A stretch of DNA of 40,882 nt, from NCBI GenBank assembly GCA_000433175.1, contig HF986677.1, positions 1 through 40,882 of the forward strand, written 5' to 3'. The notes beneath the pieces are model-generated. The model ran no database searches and was not told where the DNA came from. It worked only from the letters and a program-made list of their open reading frames with translations. This document shows positions 33,153-40,882 of the stretch, piece after piece. The position numbers and the translations under genes are program-made. Source of the stretch: Prevotella sp. CAG:1058 (GTDB lineage: Bacteria > Bacteroidota > Bacteroidia > Bacteroidales > Bacteroidaceae). Each line of letters begins with the position of its first letter. Within the stretch, counting starts at the first letter, position 1.

Positions 33153-34679
33153 ATGAAGACAAATAGTAGGATACAACTTTTCCCGGTATTGCGCTTGGTT
33201 GTTTTTCTGGTCATAGGCATCGTTATTGGTGATGCCTTATACGGCGTAGTGTCTGTACATGTTTGGTTTGCTGCATTCGTATGTGCTACGGTTTCAGCTT
33301 TGCTTGTTGAAAGGTTTTGTATGCTCCAGTCGGCATTGATATTTGTGTGTTTTGTCTTAATTGGTGCATGTCTGACTGTGAATAAGTTGGATACTGTTAC
33401 AGTTGGATGGCCGGCAGAAAAGATAGAATATGATGCCGTAATCGTAAGTCCACCCCAAGTGTCAGCTAAAATTGTGAAGTGTGACATGGTAATTGTCGAC
33501 AAGGAGCGTCCATATAAAGTCAAGGCAAGCATATATAACGCCAACGATGCCCGAAACCTGAAAGTTGGTGATGGCCTACATGCGTGTTCTTTATTAAATG
33601 AACCAAGAAATTTTCCTGGTTCGGATTTTGATTACAGGAGCTATTTGCTTAATCATGGGTTTGTTGGAACAACTTTCATATATGCAGATGAATGGTATGT
33701 TGCTGCTGTTGATTTAACGACTTTGTCTGTGTTAGAGCGTGCCAAACTTTCAGCTTTGGCATACAGGGACAAGTTGCTTGAGCGTTTTAAGCTGATGGAT
33801 ATCGACAGGCAGGATTACGCTGTCCTTGCTGCCATGACTTTTGGTGAGCGCGTAACGATGTCGGAAGAGATGACTGACGACTATTCGGTTTCAGGTGCAT
33901 TGCACGTCCTGTCCCTGTCCGGAATGCATCTCGGTATTATTTATGCCATGTTGTTATTGTTATTTATGAAACGGCGCCGGCTTGTATTGGTCCAAGTACT
34001 GATCATTATTGCAATATGGTCGTATGTGGTTATTGTAGGATTGCCCGTGTCGGCCGTGCGTTCAGCCATAATGTTGACTGTTTATTCGTTTGTTTGTCTG
34101 TTAAACCGTAATAACGTGTCATTGAATGCCCTGTCTGTGTCGGCTGTAATAATTCTTATTGACAATCCTCTTTGCCTTTATGACGTTGGATTTCAGATGT
34201 CTTTTGTCTCTGTACTTTTTATCATAGTTTTTTATAAACCAATTTATAATATATTGCCGCAACAGGTAAGTAATCTGCCATTGTTAAATTTTATATGGTC
34301 AATGTCCGTTATTTCAATTGCAGCGCAGTTGGGTGTGGCTCCATTGGTGGCATTTTATTTCGGCCGTTTCTCTTGTTATTTTCTCCTTTCTAATTTTATT
34401 GTCGTTCCGGCTTCGACCATAATTCTTTATGGCGTGGTAATCTTACTATGTACCGGTTGGTGGCATTGGTGTCAGGATATATTATCAAGCGTCTTGGCAA
34501 CTACTGTGCGGTTAATGAACGAAGGAGTCTCTTATATCGCATCGTTGCCTGGTTCAAGTATTGATGGTATAAGAATAAACATAGTGCAGGTGTTCATGTT
34601 CTATGTTTTTGTTTTCGCACTATATGTTTTTATGAATTATGCACGTAAGATGCTGTGGGTAAACAAAATAAAAACTTGA
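33153..34679 (+). CDS. comEC: ComEC/Rec2-family protein lacking the C-terminal nuclease-like domain
   Basis: From the ATG at 33153 this is 508 residues; a TTG 10 codons upstream is in frame but less likely. An N-terminal DUF4131-like part with two to three membrane segments and an OB-like region (about 80-165, FDYRSYL) leads to the Competence domain, with SGALHVLSLSGMHLG (247-261) and PVSAVRSA (298-305) and several membrane helices. ComEC forms the inner-membrane DNA-uptake channel. Full-length versions have a C-terminal metallo-beta-lactamase domain of about 200 residues, which is absent here. The last residues are a membrane segment and a short basic tail, so the stop looks natural rather than a frameshift. 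Confidence 0.9.
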   Translation: MKTNSRIQLFPVLRLVVFLVIGIVIGDALYGVVSVHVWFAAFVCATVSALLVERFCMLQSALIFVCFVLIGACLTVNKLDTVTVGWPAEKIEYDAVIVSPPQVSAKIVKCDMVIVDKERPYKVKASIYNANDARNLKVGDGLHACSLLNEPRNFPGSDFDYRSYLLNHGFVGTTFIYADEWYVAAVDLTTLSVLERAKLSALAYRDKLLERFKLMDIDRQDYAVLAAMTFGERVTMSEEMTDDYSVSGALHVLSLSGMHLGIIYAMLLLLFMKRRRLVLVQVLIIIAIWSYVVIVGLPVSAVRSAIMLTVYSFVCLLNRNNVSLNALSVSAVIILIDNPLCLYDVGFQMSFVSVLFIIVFYKPIYNILPQQVSNLPLLNFIWSMSVISIAAQLGVAPLVAFYFGRFSCYFLLSNFIVVPASTIILYGVVILLCTGWWHWCQDILSSVLATTVRLMNEGVSYIASLPGSSIDGIRINIVQVFMFYVFVFALYVFMNYARKMLWVNKIKT

Positions 34680-34705
34680 AGGCTTGTTTTTCTGGAAATA
34701 TATGA

Positions 34706-34740
34706 AAGAGGGATTGCACATCAGCTGTACAATCCCTCTT
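34706..34740. terminator. Hairpin between convergent comEC and nifJ
   Basis: AAGAGGGATTG (34706-34716) pairs with CAATCCCTCTT (34730-34740) over 11 bp. A/T-rich flanks allow use from both sides. Confidence 0.75.
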
Positions 34741-34804
34741 GATGTCTTACAAAGCCTCCAATTCATTTAATATATGTTTTGGAGACTTTTAATATTGTCC
34801 TAGC

Positions 34805-37800
34805 TTATTCGCTCCAGTCCTCTTTAGACTTGCGGATGTAGCTGTTGTAGCGCAGCTTAGCCATACGCTCAGCCTCGGCAAAGAGTTCTTCAGCCTCATT
34901 CGGATATGCTTTCTTTACAGAGAGGTAACGTACCTCGCCGAGGAGGAAGTCATGGAACTTGCTCCAATCCGGCTCCTTAGAGTCGAGAGAGAACGGGTTC
35001 TGACCTTGCTCTGCCAATTCGGGGTTGTATCTCCAAAGGTGCCAGTATCCGCATTCAACAGCCTTAGCCTCTTCAGCCTGGCTCTTACCCATACCGCCTT
35101 TAGCCTTGAGGCCGTGGTTGATACAGGGTGCGTAAGCAATAATCAATGATGGGCCTGGATATGCTTCAGCTTCGCGGATTGCCTTCAAGCACTGGGCGTT
35201 GTCTGCTCCCATTGCAATCTGTGCAACGTATACATAGCCGTAAGTTGTAGCCATAAGTCCGAGATCCTTCTTACGGATTCTCTTACCCTGGGCAGCAAAC
35301 TGTGCGATAGCTCCGAGAGGAGTAGATTTTGAAGACTGACCGCCAGTGTTAGAGTAAACCTCTGTATCGAGTACAAGGATGTTTACGTCTTCGCCACTTG
35401 CTATAACGTGGTCGAGACCTCCGTAACCTATATCGTAAGAAGCACCATCGCCACCGATAATCCACTGGCTGCGCTTAACGAGATAGTGGTCAAGAGTCTT
35501 CAGTTCCTTGCAGATTTCGCATCCTGCTTCAGCTCCAGCAGCGATCAGCGGCTTCAGTTTGGCAGCAGCAGCCTTAGAAGCTTCTGCGTCATCCTTGCCG
35601 GCAATCCACTCTTCAGCAGCAGCTTTGAATTCAGCTGGAGTTCCGTCTTTGGCGATGGCCTCGTTGAGAAGCATGTTGATACGTTCTTTCATCTTCTTGT
35701 TACCGAGTACCATACCCATACCGAATTCGCAGAAGTCTTCGAACAGTGAGTTGTCGAATGCAGGACCCTGTCCCTTGTCGTTCTTGCAATAAGGAGTTGA
35801 CGGTATTGATGCAGAGTAGATTGAAGAGCAACCTGTTGCGTTGGCGATCATTTCACGGTCACCGAAGAGTTGTGAGATGAGTTTAACATAAGGAGTCTCA
35901 CCGCAACCAGAACATGCTCCAGAGAACTCGAACAACGGTTGAGCGAACTGAGAATTCTTTACATTTGACTTGATGTCTACCAAATCCTGCTTACTCTTAA
36001 CGTTCTTAACGAGATAGTTCCAACGTGCAGCTTCTTCTTCGTCGCCTGCGAACGGAACCATTGTAAGAGCTTTGCCCTTCTTTGGGTTTCCAGGACAAAC
36101 GTCGGCACAGTTACCGCATCCGAGACAGTCTAATACGCTTGGCTCGATTACGAAGTGCATACCCTTCATTGCAGCAGGTGCCTTCATTTCAAGAGTTGTA
36201 CCGTTGAAGCCTTTCAGTTCTTCGTCATTGAGGACGAACGGACGTATTGCTGCGTGAGGACAAACATAAGCACACTTGTTACACTGGATACAGTTCTCTG
36301 AGTCCCATTTCGGAACGAATGCTTCTACGCCACGCTTCTCGTAAGCTGAGGTTCCGTTCTGCCAAGTACCATCGACTGTGTCGTGTTTGATGAAGTCAGA
36401 AACCTTGAGCAAGTCTCCAGCCTGTGCGTTTATAGGACGTACAAGTTCCTTAACGAATGCGGGAGCATCGTCTTCAACAATCTTGTCATCTTCCAGGTTT
36501 GCCCAAGTAGGATCAACAGTAAGTTGCTTGTATTCGTCACCACGGTCAACAGCTGCATAGTTCTTGTCGACAACGTCCTGACCCTTCTTGCCGTAAGACT
36601 TCACGATGAATTTCTTCATCTGCTCGATAGCGAGGTCGATAGGAATAACGCCTGTAATACGGAAGAATGCGCTCTGAAGAATAGTGTTGGTACGGTTGCC
36701 GAGACCTATCTCCTGTGCAATCTTGGTTGCGTTGATGTAGTAAACGGTGATGTTGTTCTGAGCGAAATAACGCTTAACCTTGTTCGGGATGAAGTTTACA
36801 AGTTCTTCGCCCTCAAAAATTGTGTTAAGCAAGAATGTTCCGTTCTTCTGCAATCCGCGGGTAACGTCATACATGTGGAGGTAAGCCTGAACGTGGCAAG
36901 CCACGAAGTTAGGAGTATTTACCAGGTATGTGCTACGGATAGGAGTGTCACCAAAGCGGAGGTGTGAACATGTGAAACCACCAGACTTCTTAGAGTCGTA
37001 AGAGAAGTATGCCTGGCAGTGCTTGTTTGTATTGTCGCCGATGATTTTAACAGAGTTCTTGTTTGCACCGACAGTACCGTCTGCACCAAGTCCGTAGAAC
37101 TTAGCCTCGAACATGCCTTCGCCACCGAGAGCCATTTCTTCAACCTTAGGCAGAGACGTGAATGTAACGTCGTCAACAATTCCTACTGTAAAGTGATTCT
37201 TCGGCTCGTTGAGCTTCAGGTTGTTGAATACCGAAATTATGACAGCAGGAGTTGTGTCGTTAGAGCCAAGACCGTAACGGCCACCTACGATAAGAGGTCT
37301 GTCTTCAACATCATAGTAAGCACTCTTAACGTCGAGATACAACGGTTCGCCTTCAGCTCCCGGTTCCTTAGTACGGTCAAGAACAGCAATGCGCTTAACT
37401 GTCTTAGGAACTGAAGCCAACAAGTGCTTAACAGAGAACGGACGATAGAGGTGAACTGAAATCATACCGACCTTTTCGCCATTCTTGTTCAGATAATCGA
37501 TGGCCTCACGTGCAGCTTCGGTTGCAGAACCCATAAGGATGATGATTCTTTCTGCATCATCAGCTCCGTAATAAGAGAAGAGGTGGTATTCGCGACCTGT
37601 TATCTTGCTGATTTCGCCGAGATAATGTTCTACAACCTCGGGAACCTTGTCGTAGTATTCATTGACAGACTCACGGTGTGTGAAGAATGTCTCAGGGTTC
37701 TCTGCTGTACCGCGTGTAACAGGACGCTCAGGTGTCAGTGCACGGTCACGGAAACGCTTAACATCTTCCATATCGAGCAGCGGAGCTATGTCTGACTCTT

Positions 37801-38365
37801 CAAGAAGCTCAATCTTGTGGTATTCGTGAGAAGTACGGAAACCGTCAAAGAAGTTGAGGAATGGAACGCATGTCTTCAGTGATGCCAAGTGTGCAACAGC
37901 TGTGAGATCCATTACTTCTTGTACAGAACCTTCACAGAACATTGCGAATCCTGTCTGTCGGCAAGCCAAAACGTCTTGGTGGTCGCCGAAGATACACAGT
38001 GAGTTTGATGCCAACGAACGTGCCGATACGTCGAATACACATGGAAGAAGCTCGCCTGCGATTTTGTACATGTTAGGTATCATGAGGAGCAAGCCCTGTG
38101 AAGCCGTGAACGTGGTAGTTAATGCACCAGCCTGGAGTGAGCCGTGAACTGCACCAGCAGCACCACCTTCAGATTGCATTTCCTGAACAGAAACTGTTTG
38201 TCCGAAGAGGTTCTTACGTCCTTTGGCGGCCCATTCGTCAACATGTTCCGCCATCGGTGATGACGGTGTGATAGGGTAAATTGCTGCAACTTCGCTAAAC
38301 ATATAGCTTATATGTGCGGCTGCTTCATTACCATCACAAGTGATAAACTTTTTTTCTTTAGCCAT
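34805..38365 (-). CDS. nifJ: Pyruvate:ferredoxin (flavodoxin) oxidoreductase
   Basis: This is a full-length 1186-residue single-chain PFOR that converts pyruvate and CoA to acetyl-CoA, CO2 and reduced ferredoxin in anaerobic metabolism. The pyruvate-binding N-terminal domain has YPITPSSP (30-37). Two [4Fe-4S] clusters use Cys692, 695, 698, 702 and Cys747, 750, 753, 757. Proximal-cluster cysteines Cys818, Cys821 and Cys846 are present, and the thiamine-diphosphate domain has GDGASYDIGYGG and a NTGGQSSKSTP motif. It starts 35 bases after an AAA_14 ATPase gene on the same strand. I see no exact -7 box there, only a 12-bp palindrome (38374-38385). Confidence 0.97.
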   Translation of the reverse strand: MAKEKKFITCDGNEAAAHISYMFSEVAAIYPITPSSPMAEHVDEWAAKGRKNLFGQTVSVQEMQSEGGAAGAVHGSLQAGALTTTFTASQGLLLMIPNMYKIAGELLPCVFDVSARSLASNSLCIFGDHQDVLACRQTGFAMFCEGSVQEVMDLTAVAHLASLKTCVPFLNFFDGFRTSHEYHKIELLEESDIAPLLDMEDVKRFRDRALTPERPVTRGTAENPETFFTHRESVNEYYDKVPEVVEHYLGEISKITGREYHLFSYYGADDAERIIILMGSATEAAREAIDYLNKNGEKVGMISVHLYRPFSVKHLLASVPKTVKRIAVLDRTKEPGAEGEPLYLDVKSAYYDVEDRPLIVGGRYGLGSNDTTPAVIISVFNNLKLNEPKNHFTVGIVDDVTFTSLPKVEEMALGGEGMFEAKFYGLGADGTVGANKNSVKIIGDNTNKHCQAYFSYDSKKSGGFTCSHLRFGDTPIRSTYLVNTPNFVACHVQAYLHMYDVTRGLQKNGTFLLNTIFEGEELVNFIPNKVKRYFAQNNITVYYINATKIAQEIGLGNRTNTILQSAFFRITGVIPIDLAIEQMKKFIVKSYGKKGQDVVDKNYAAVDRGDEYKQLTVDPTWANLEDDKIVEDDAPAFVKELVRPINAQAGDLLKVSDFIKHDTVDGTWQNGTSAYEKRGVEAFVPKWDSENCIQCNKCAYVCPHAAIRPFVLNDEELKGFNGTTLEMKAPAAMKGMHFVIEPSVLDCLGCGNCADVCPGNPKKGKALTMVPFAGDEEEAARWNYLVKNVKSKQDLVDIKSNVKNSQFAQPLFEFSGACSGCGETPYVKLISQLFGDREMIANATGCSSIYSASIPSTPYCKNDKGQGPAFDNSLFEDFCEFGMGMVLGNKKMKERINMLLNEAIAKDGTPAEFKAAAEEWIAGKDDAEASKAAAAKLKPLIAAGAEAGCEICKELKTLDHYLVKRSQWIIGGDGASYDIGYGGLDHVIASGEDVNILVLDTEVYSNTGGQSSKSTPLGAIAQFAAQGKRIRKKDLGLMATTYGYVYVAQIAMGADNAQCLKAIREAEAYPGPSLIIAYAPCINHGLKAKGGMGKSQAEEAKAVECGYWHLWRYNPELAEQGQNPFSLDSKEPDWSKFHDFLLGEVRYLSVKKAYPNEAEELFAEAERMAKLRYNSYIRKSKEDWSE

Positions 38366-38400
38366 TTTAATAAAACATTAATGTTAGTGTATCTGTTAGT

Positions 38401-39588
38401 TTAATATAGAAATCCGAAAAGCCATAACGGAATCTGGTTGTCTTTACCTATTTCAGTGTTGTATCTTGCGTATATTGTATCAGGCGTCATCCTGATTTTG
38501 CCATTGCTTGCGGCGTTGCAGATTCTGAACTTCTTGTTGCCGTCGATTATGTAGAAGTTATCTTTACTGCTTTGGTTTACGACGTGGTCTTTCCACATCG
38601 AGTTCACAAAGAACGTTTCCATTATGTCCTGTTGCTCCACCCTGATAGGATAGATGGCGTACATCAAGTTGGGATTATGCATCATCACTTTACTGGGCTT
38701 CTTGGAAAATTTTTGCCCGACCGGATAGATAACGTTAATCAGACGTGCTTCGGCAAGGTATTTTATGTAATTCATTACTGTAGCCCTGCTTGTTTCGATG
38801 TCATTGGCCAACTGGCTGATATTGGGCGCCTGCGGTCCGTCAACAGCAAGTAAGTAAAATAGTTTTTTTATCTTTGTAAGATATTTCAGCTCGATTTGTT
38901 TTATCAACAGTATGTCAACCTCGGTCATCATGTTCATTGTTTTGAGCAGGTTTTCCGAGAAGTTGCGGTTCTCCAAAAAGAATGGATAGAATCCGTGGTG
39001 CAAATATAGCGGAAAATATTTGTTTGGAGAAATTTCAGGCAATATTTGTCTTGTTATATGTTCATGTTCGCGCAAAATTTCGTCAAGCGTATATGCTTTG
39101 AAATGTTTCCCAGCTGTAAGGTTTACGAATTCCCTGAATGAAAATCCCCTGAGATTGTAGCTTTCAACGATTCCGCTGAGTTCAGGATTCTCCTCCTTAA
39201 GCCGCATAACGCTACTACCCGTAAATATTATTTTAAGTTCGGGGTATCTATCGTAGCATGTACGTAATTCTTTGCTCCAGTTGGGCTCCTTGAAAACTTG
39301 GTCTATAAGCAACACTTTCCCACCGTTCTTGCAGAATTCGCCTGCGAAATCAGCAATTCCGCGCCCTTGAAAGTAGAAATTGTTCATGTTAACATAAAGG
39401 CAGCGACGATCGTTGGCGGCGAAATGTTCTTTTGCATATTGGAGAAGGAATGTCGTCTTTCCCACACCGCGTGTACCTTTTATACCAATAAGCCTGTCGT
39501 TCCAGTTAATCTCATCCATTAACAGGCGTCTGACAGGCGCGTTGGTATGTTCTACCAAGTAAGTATGAGTGCGAAAGAAAGCTTCCAT
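38401..39588 (-). CDS. AAA_14/DUF4143-type ATPase
   Basis: This 395-residue protein belongs to the P-loop ATPase group that Bacteroidales carry in many copies. Walker A is GTRGVGKT (38-45). Walker B reads KVLLIDQV (91-98) with Gln after the Asp, where Glu is usual. The sensor-like TGSSV lies at about 147-151. The C-terminal half (about 240-395) has a winged-helix-like segment (NISQLANDIETSRATVMNYIKYL) and a DUF4143-like end. The biological role of this group is unknown. It has a canonical promoter of its own and could co-transcribe nifJ. Confidence 0.85.
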   Translation of the reverse strand: MEAFFRTHTYLVEHTNAPVRRLLMDEINWNDRLIGIKGTRGVGKTTFLLQYAKEHFAANDRRCLYVNMNNFYFQGRGIADFAGEFCKNGGKVLLIDQVFKEPNWSKELRTCYDRYPELKIIFTGSSVMRLKEENPELSGIVESYNLRGFSFREFVNLTAGKHFKAYTLDEILREHEHITRQILPEISPNKYFPLYLHHGFYPFFLENRNFSENLLKTMNMMTEVDILLIKQIELKYLTKIKKLFYLLAVDGPQAPNISQLANDIETSRATVMNYIKYLAEARLINVIYPVGQKFSKKPSKVMMHNPNLMYAIYPIRVEQQDIMETFFVNSMWKDHVVNQSSKDNFYIIDGNKKFRICNAASNGKIRMTPDTIYARYNTEIGKDNQIPLWLFGFLY

Positions 39589-39633
39589 TCGTTTTCGGTT
39601 TGTTTGTAGTCAATAGTGTGGCCTTTCTTTTTG

Positions 39634-39664
39634 CAAAGATAGTGTTTTATTCTTAATTTGCCAA
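39634..39664 (-). promoter_or_regulatory. Promoter of the AAA_14 ATPase gene
   Basis: On the minus strand TTG (39664-39662), a 20-base spacer and TATCTTTG (39641-39634) match the Bacteroidetes consensus. The leader is about 40 bases. Confidence 0.75.
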
Positions 39665-39792
39665 CTGAACATTGCAAAAACTCATGATTTTTACTTATTT
39701 TTACACATCACGATGATAAGGAGCGAAATTATAATCGGTTTGATATTATTACCTCAATTTTAAATTGCTACCGTATGTTGTCAAAAATATTG

Positions 39793-40782
39793 CTATTCGC
39801 CTTTCACTTTGTCATAATATGCACGGATGCGTTGTTTGATGTTTTTGCGCAGGCATTCCTGGTATAGCCATGGCTCGCAACCGTGGAAGTCGCCAACGTT
39901 AAGAATACCCATTATCGGTGCGTATTCGCTGCCGCTGTATCCTTTGAGTACGAGTACGTGGTGTTCAGGTGAAACGGTTACGGTTATTGTGTCGTGCAGC
40001 GTGGCCGCCGTTGCGTCTGTACGCCAGTTTACCGGGTTTATGCACATTGCGCAAGGTGCGGCAACTATGGGCTGTATGTAGCGAATGTCTGAGACTGAGT
40101 TGTAACAAATCGTTACGCCTGTGTCTGTCGAGTCTTGTGCTGCACGTATATTGGTTGTCAATGTAGTGTCTTCAGGTGTGACTTTGTATCCCAACACATA
40201 GGCGGCTACTAAATATTTGTATGTTTCTTCTGGCATATCCTTAAGCAGTTCTACCACGGCCTTGCCTCCCTGGCTGAAACCTGCCAGAATGAATGGACGC
40301 TCAGGCTTACGATTATCCATAAAAGTCTTGAACGCGTTTCTGATGTCAGACATTGCAGTGCGGAAACGGTTATTTATTGTGTCTTCGTTAAGCGTAGCCC
40401 AACCGTTAATTGTTATGTGCCGGTAATATGGTGAATAAAAATTATTGTCTTCGCCCATGTATTCTGCTATTTTGCTGATTTCTTTATTCATGTCGTTACG
40501 GTGGGTCTGGTTATAGACGTCGGCATAATGGCATATTCTTCCGTCCTCGGCAGTCCAGTCTGTTTCCCATGTCGATACCACATAGAATATATCCGCACCA
40601 TTGCCGTCCGTGTCATTTTCTGATATGAACCACATTGATTTGTCTGAATAATCCGGGGCGAGGGGAATGTATTGTCCTGTTTCTTCAAAATCCTGTTTGG
40701 TGTTATTGTCGCATGAAGTAATTTGCAGGAGCAACAATATTGCAGGGAATATGCCAAATAAAGTTTTTATAGTCTGTCTCAT
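39793..40782 (-). CDS. DUF3089 alpha/beta-hydrolase-like lipoprotein
   Basis: This 329-residue protein is predicted to be exported and lipid-anchored: the lipobox ITSC has Cys24. The body matches the DUF3089 family of alpha/beta hydrolases, with an N-terminal FYVVSTWETDW segment, the nucleophile elbow GFSQGG with Ser170, and a C-terminal His300 in VGDFHGCEPW as the likely catalytic base. It may be an envelope esterase or lipase; the substrate is unknown. It is a single-gene unit with a -7 box about 72 bases upstream. Confidence 0.87.
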   Translation of the reverse strand: MRQTIKTLFGIFPAILLLLQITSCDNNTKQDFEETGQYIPLAPDYSDKSMWFISENDTDGNGADIFYVVSTWETDWTAEDGRICHYADVYNQTHRNDMNKEISKIAEYMGEDNNFYSPYYRHITINGWATLNEDTINNRFRTAMSDIRNAFKTFMDNRKPERPFILAGFSQGGKAVVELLKDMPEETYKYLVAAYVLGYKVTPEDTTLTTNIRAAQDSTDTGVTICYNSVSDIRYIQPIVAAPCAMCINPVNWRTDATAATLHDTITVTVSPEHHVLVLKGYSGSEYAPIMGILNVGDFHGCEPWLYQECLRKNIKQRIRAYYDKVKGE

Positions 40783-40818
40783 TTTGATTTATGCATTTTT
40801 GTTGATGCTTTATGTGTT

Positions 40819-40849
40819 TTGTGCAACAACGCAGGTTATAGTAATTTTG
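40819..40849 (+). promoter_or_regulatory. Possible promoter reading out of the window
   Basis: TTG (40819-40821), a 20-base spacer and TAATTTTG (40842-40849) fit the consensus on the plus strand. This suggests a divergent gene beyond the right edge; the gene itself is not seen. Confidence 0.35.
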
Positions 40850-40854
40850 ATTTG

Positions 40855-40862
40855 CAAAGTTA
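40855..40862 (-). promoter_or_regulatory. -7 box of the DUF3089 gene
   Basis: TAACTTTG on the minus strand fits the consensus, and the matching -33 element would lie at or just beyond the window edge. It overlaps the region of the possible divergent plus-strand promoter. Confidence 0.5.
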
Positions 40863-40882
40863 CTACAAAAAAGTGAAATGCG

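Noticed and set aside
36383..36967. 194-residue plus-strand ORF
   Set aside because: It lies wholly antisense inside nifJ, whose conserved cysteines and domain order show that the minus strand is coding.
1..40882. CRISPR array, tRNA, rRNA, IS element or prophage
   Set aside because: No regularly spaced identical repeats, cloverleaf-like sequence, transposase, integrase or phage gene was recognised. The repeats seen are few, dispersed and hairpin-shaped.

Overview
The window looks like a chromosomal segment from a Bacteroidales bacterium, most likely Prevotellaceae or a close relative. The taxonomic level is inferred from gene families, not from a marker gene. Upstream regions repeatedly carry the Bacteroidetes promoter form (a -7 box TAnnTTTG, in several cases with TTG 19-20 bases upstream). 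The gene content also fits an anaerobic gut-type Bacteroidales: long PPi-dependent phosphofructokinase, GT3-type glycogen synthase with a short GT35 phosphorylase, pyruvate:ferredoxin oxidoreductase, golvesin-like lipoproteins and a FadL-like outer-membrane protein. I see no rRNA, tRNA, IS element, prophage or CRISPR array.

Left part (1-9000). The tail of an unidentified gene is followed by a minus-strand run of rarA, a D-2-hydroxyacid dehydrogenase and a TRIC/YadS-type membrane protein. Facing rarA across a compact divergent promoter region is a nitrilase-family amidase, followed by an unrecognised protein with a very acidic tail. A second minus-strand operon holds a small conserved-looking protein, an LPLAT acyltransferase and a large amidase-like/golvesin/Fn3 lipoprotein.

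Middle (9000-20900). The plus strand has pfp and a membrane-anchored GH25 lysozyme, convergent with prmA. Next come a secreted Tyr/Trp-rich low-complexity protein and a FadL-like outer-membrane protein. After a strong bidirectional terminator a minus-strand block encodes ksgA, frr, rsgA, a Pif1-like helicase with a C-terminal helix-turn-helix, and a NUDIX protein with an NrtR-like C-terminal region.

Right-middle (20996-28001). After about 730 bases without a credible gene lies a five-gene plus-strand cluster: DapA-family lyase, sodium:solute symporter, iron-dependent alcohol dehydrogenase, PdxA2-type dehydrogenase and DUF1537 acid-sugar kinase. The last two are the known pair that converts four-carbon sugar acids to dihydroxyacetone phosphate. 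The lyase, transporter and dehydrogenase suggest uptake and cleavage of a larger or modified sugar acid whose identity I cannot derive. Every one of the four junctions inside this cluster contains a long hairpin. This is the best candidate for an undescribed system in the window.

Right part (28300-40882). Glycogen synthase and alpha-glucan phosphorylase form a glycogen module. They are followed by a ComEC/Rec2 protein without the C-terminal nuclease-like domain. On the minus strand are nifJ, an AAA_14-type ATPase and a DUF3089 lipoprotein hydrolase. A small family of intergenic hairpin repeats built on AAAAGGnnACCTTTT-like arms is dispersed at about 0.1, 5.2, 15.3 and 32.8 kb.
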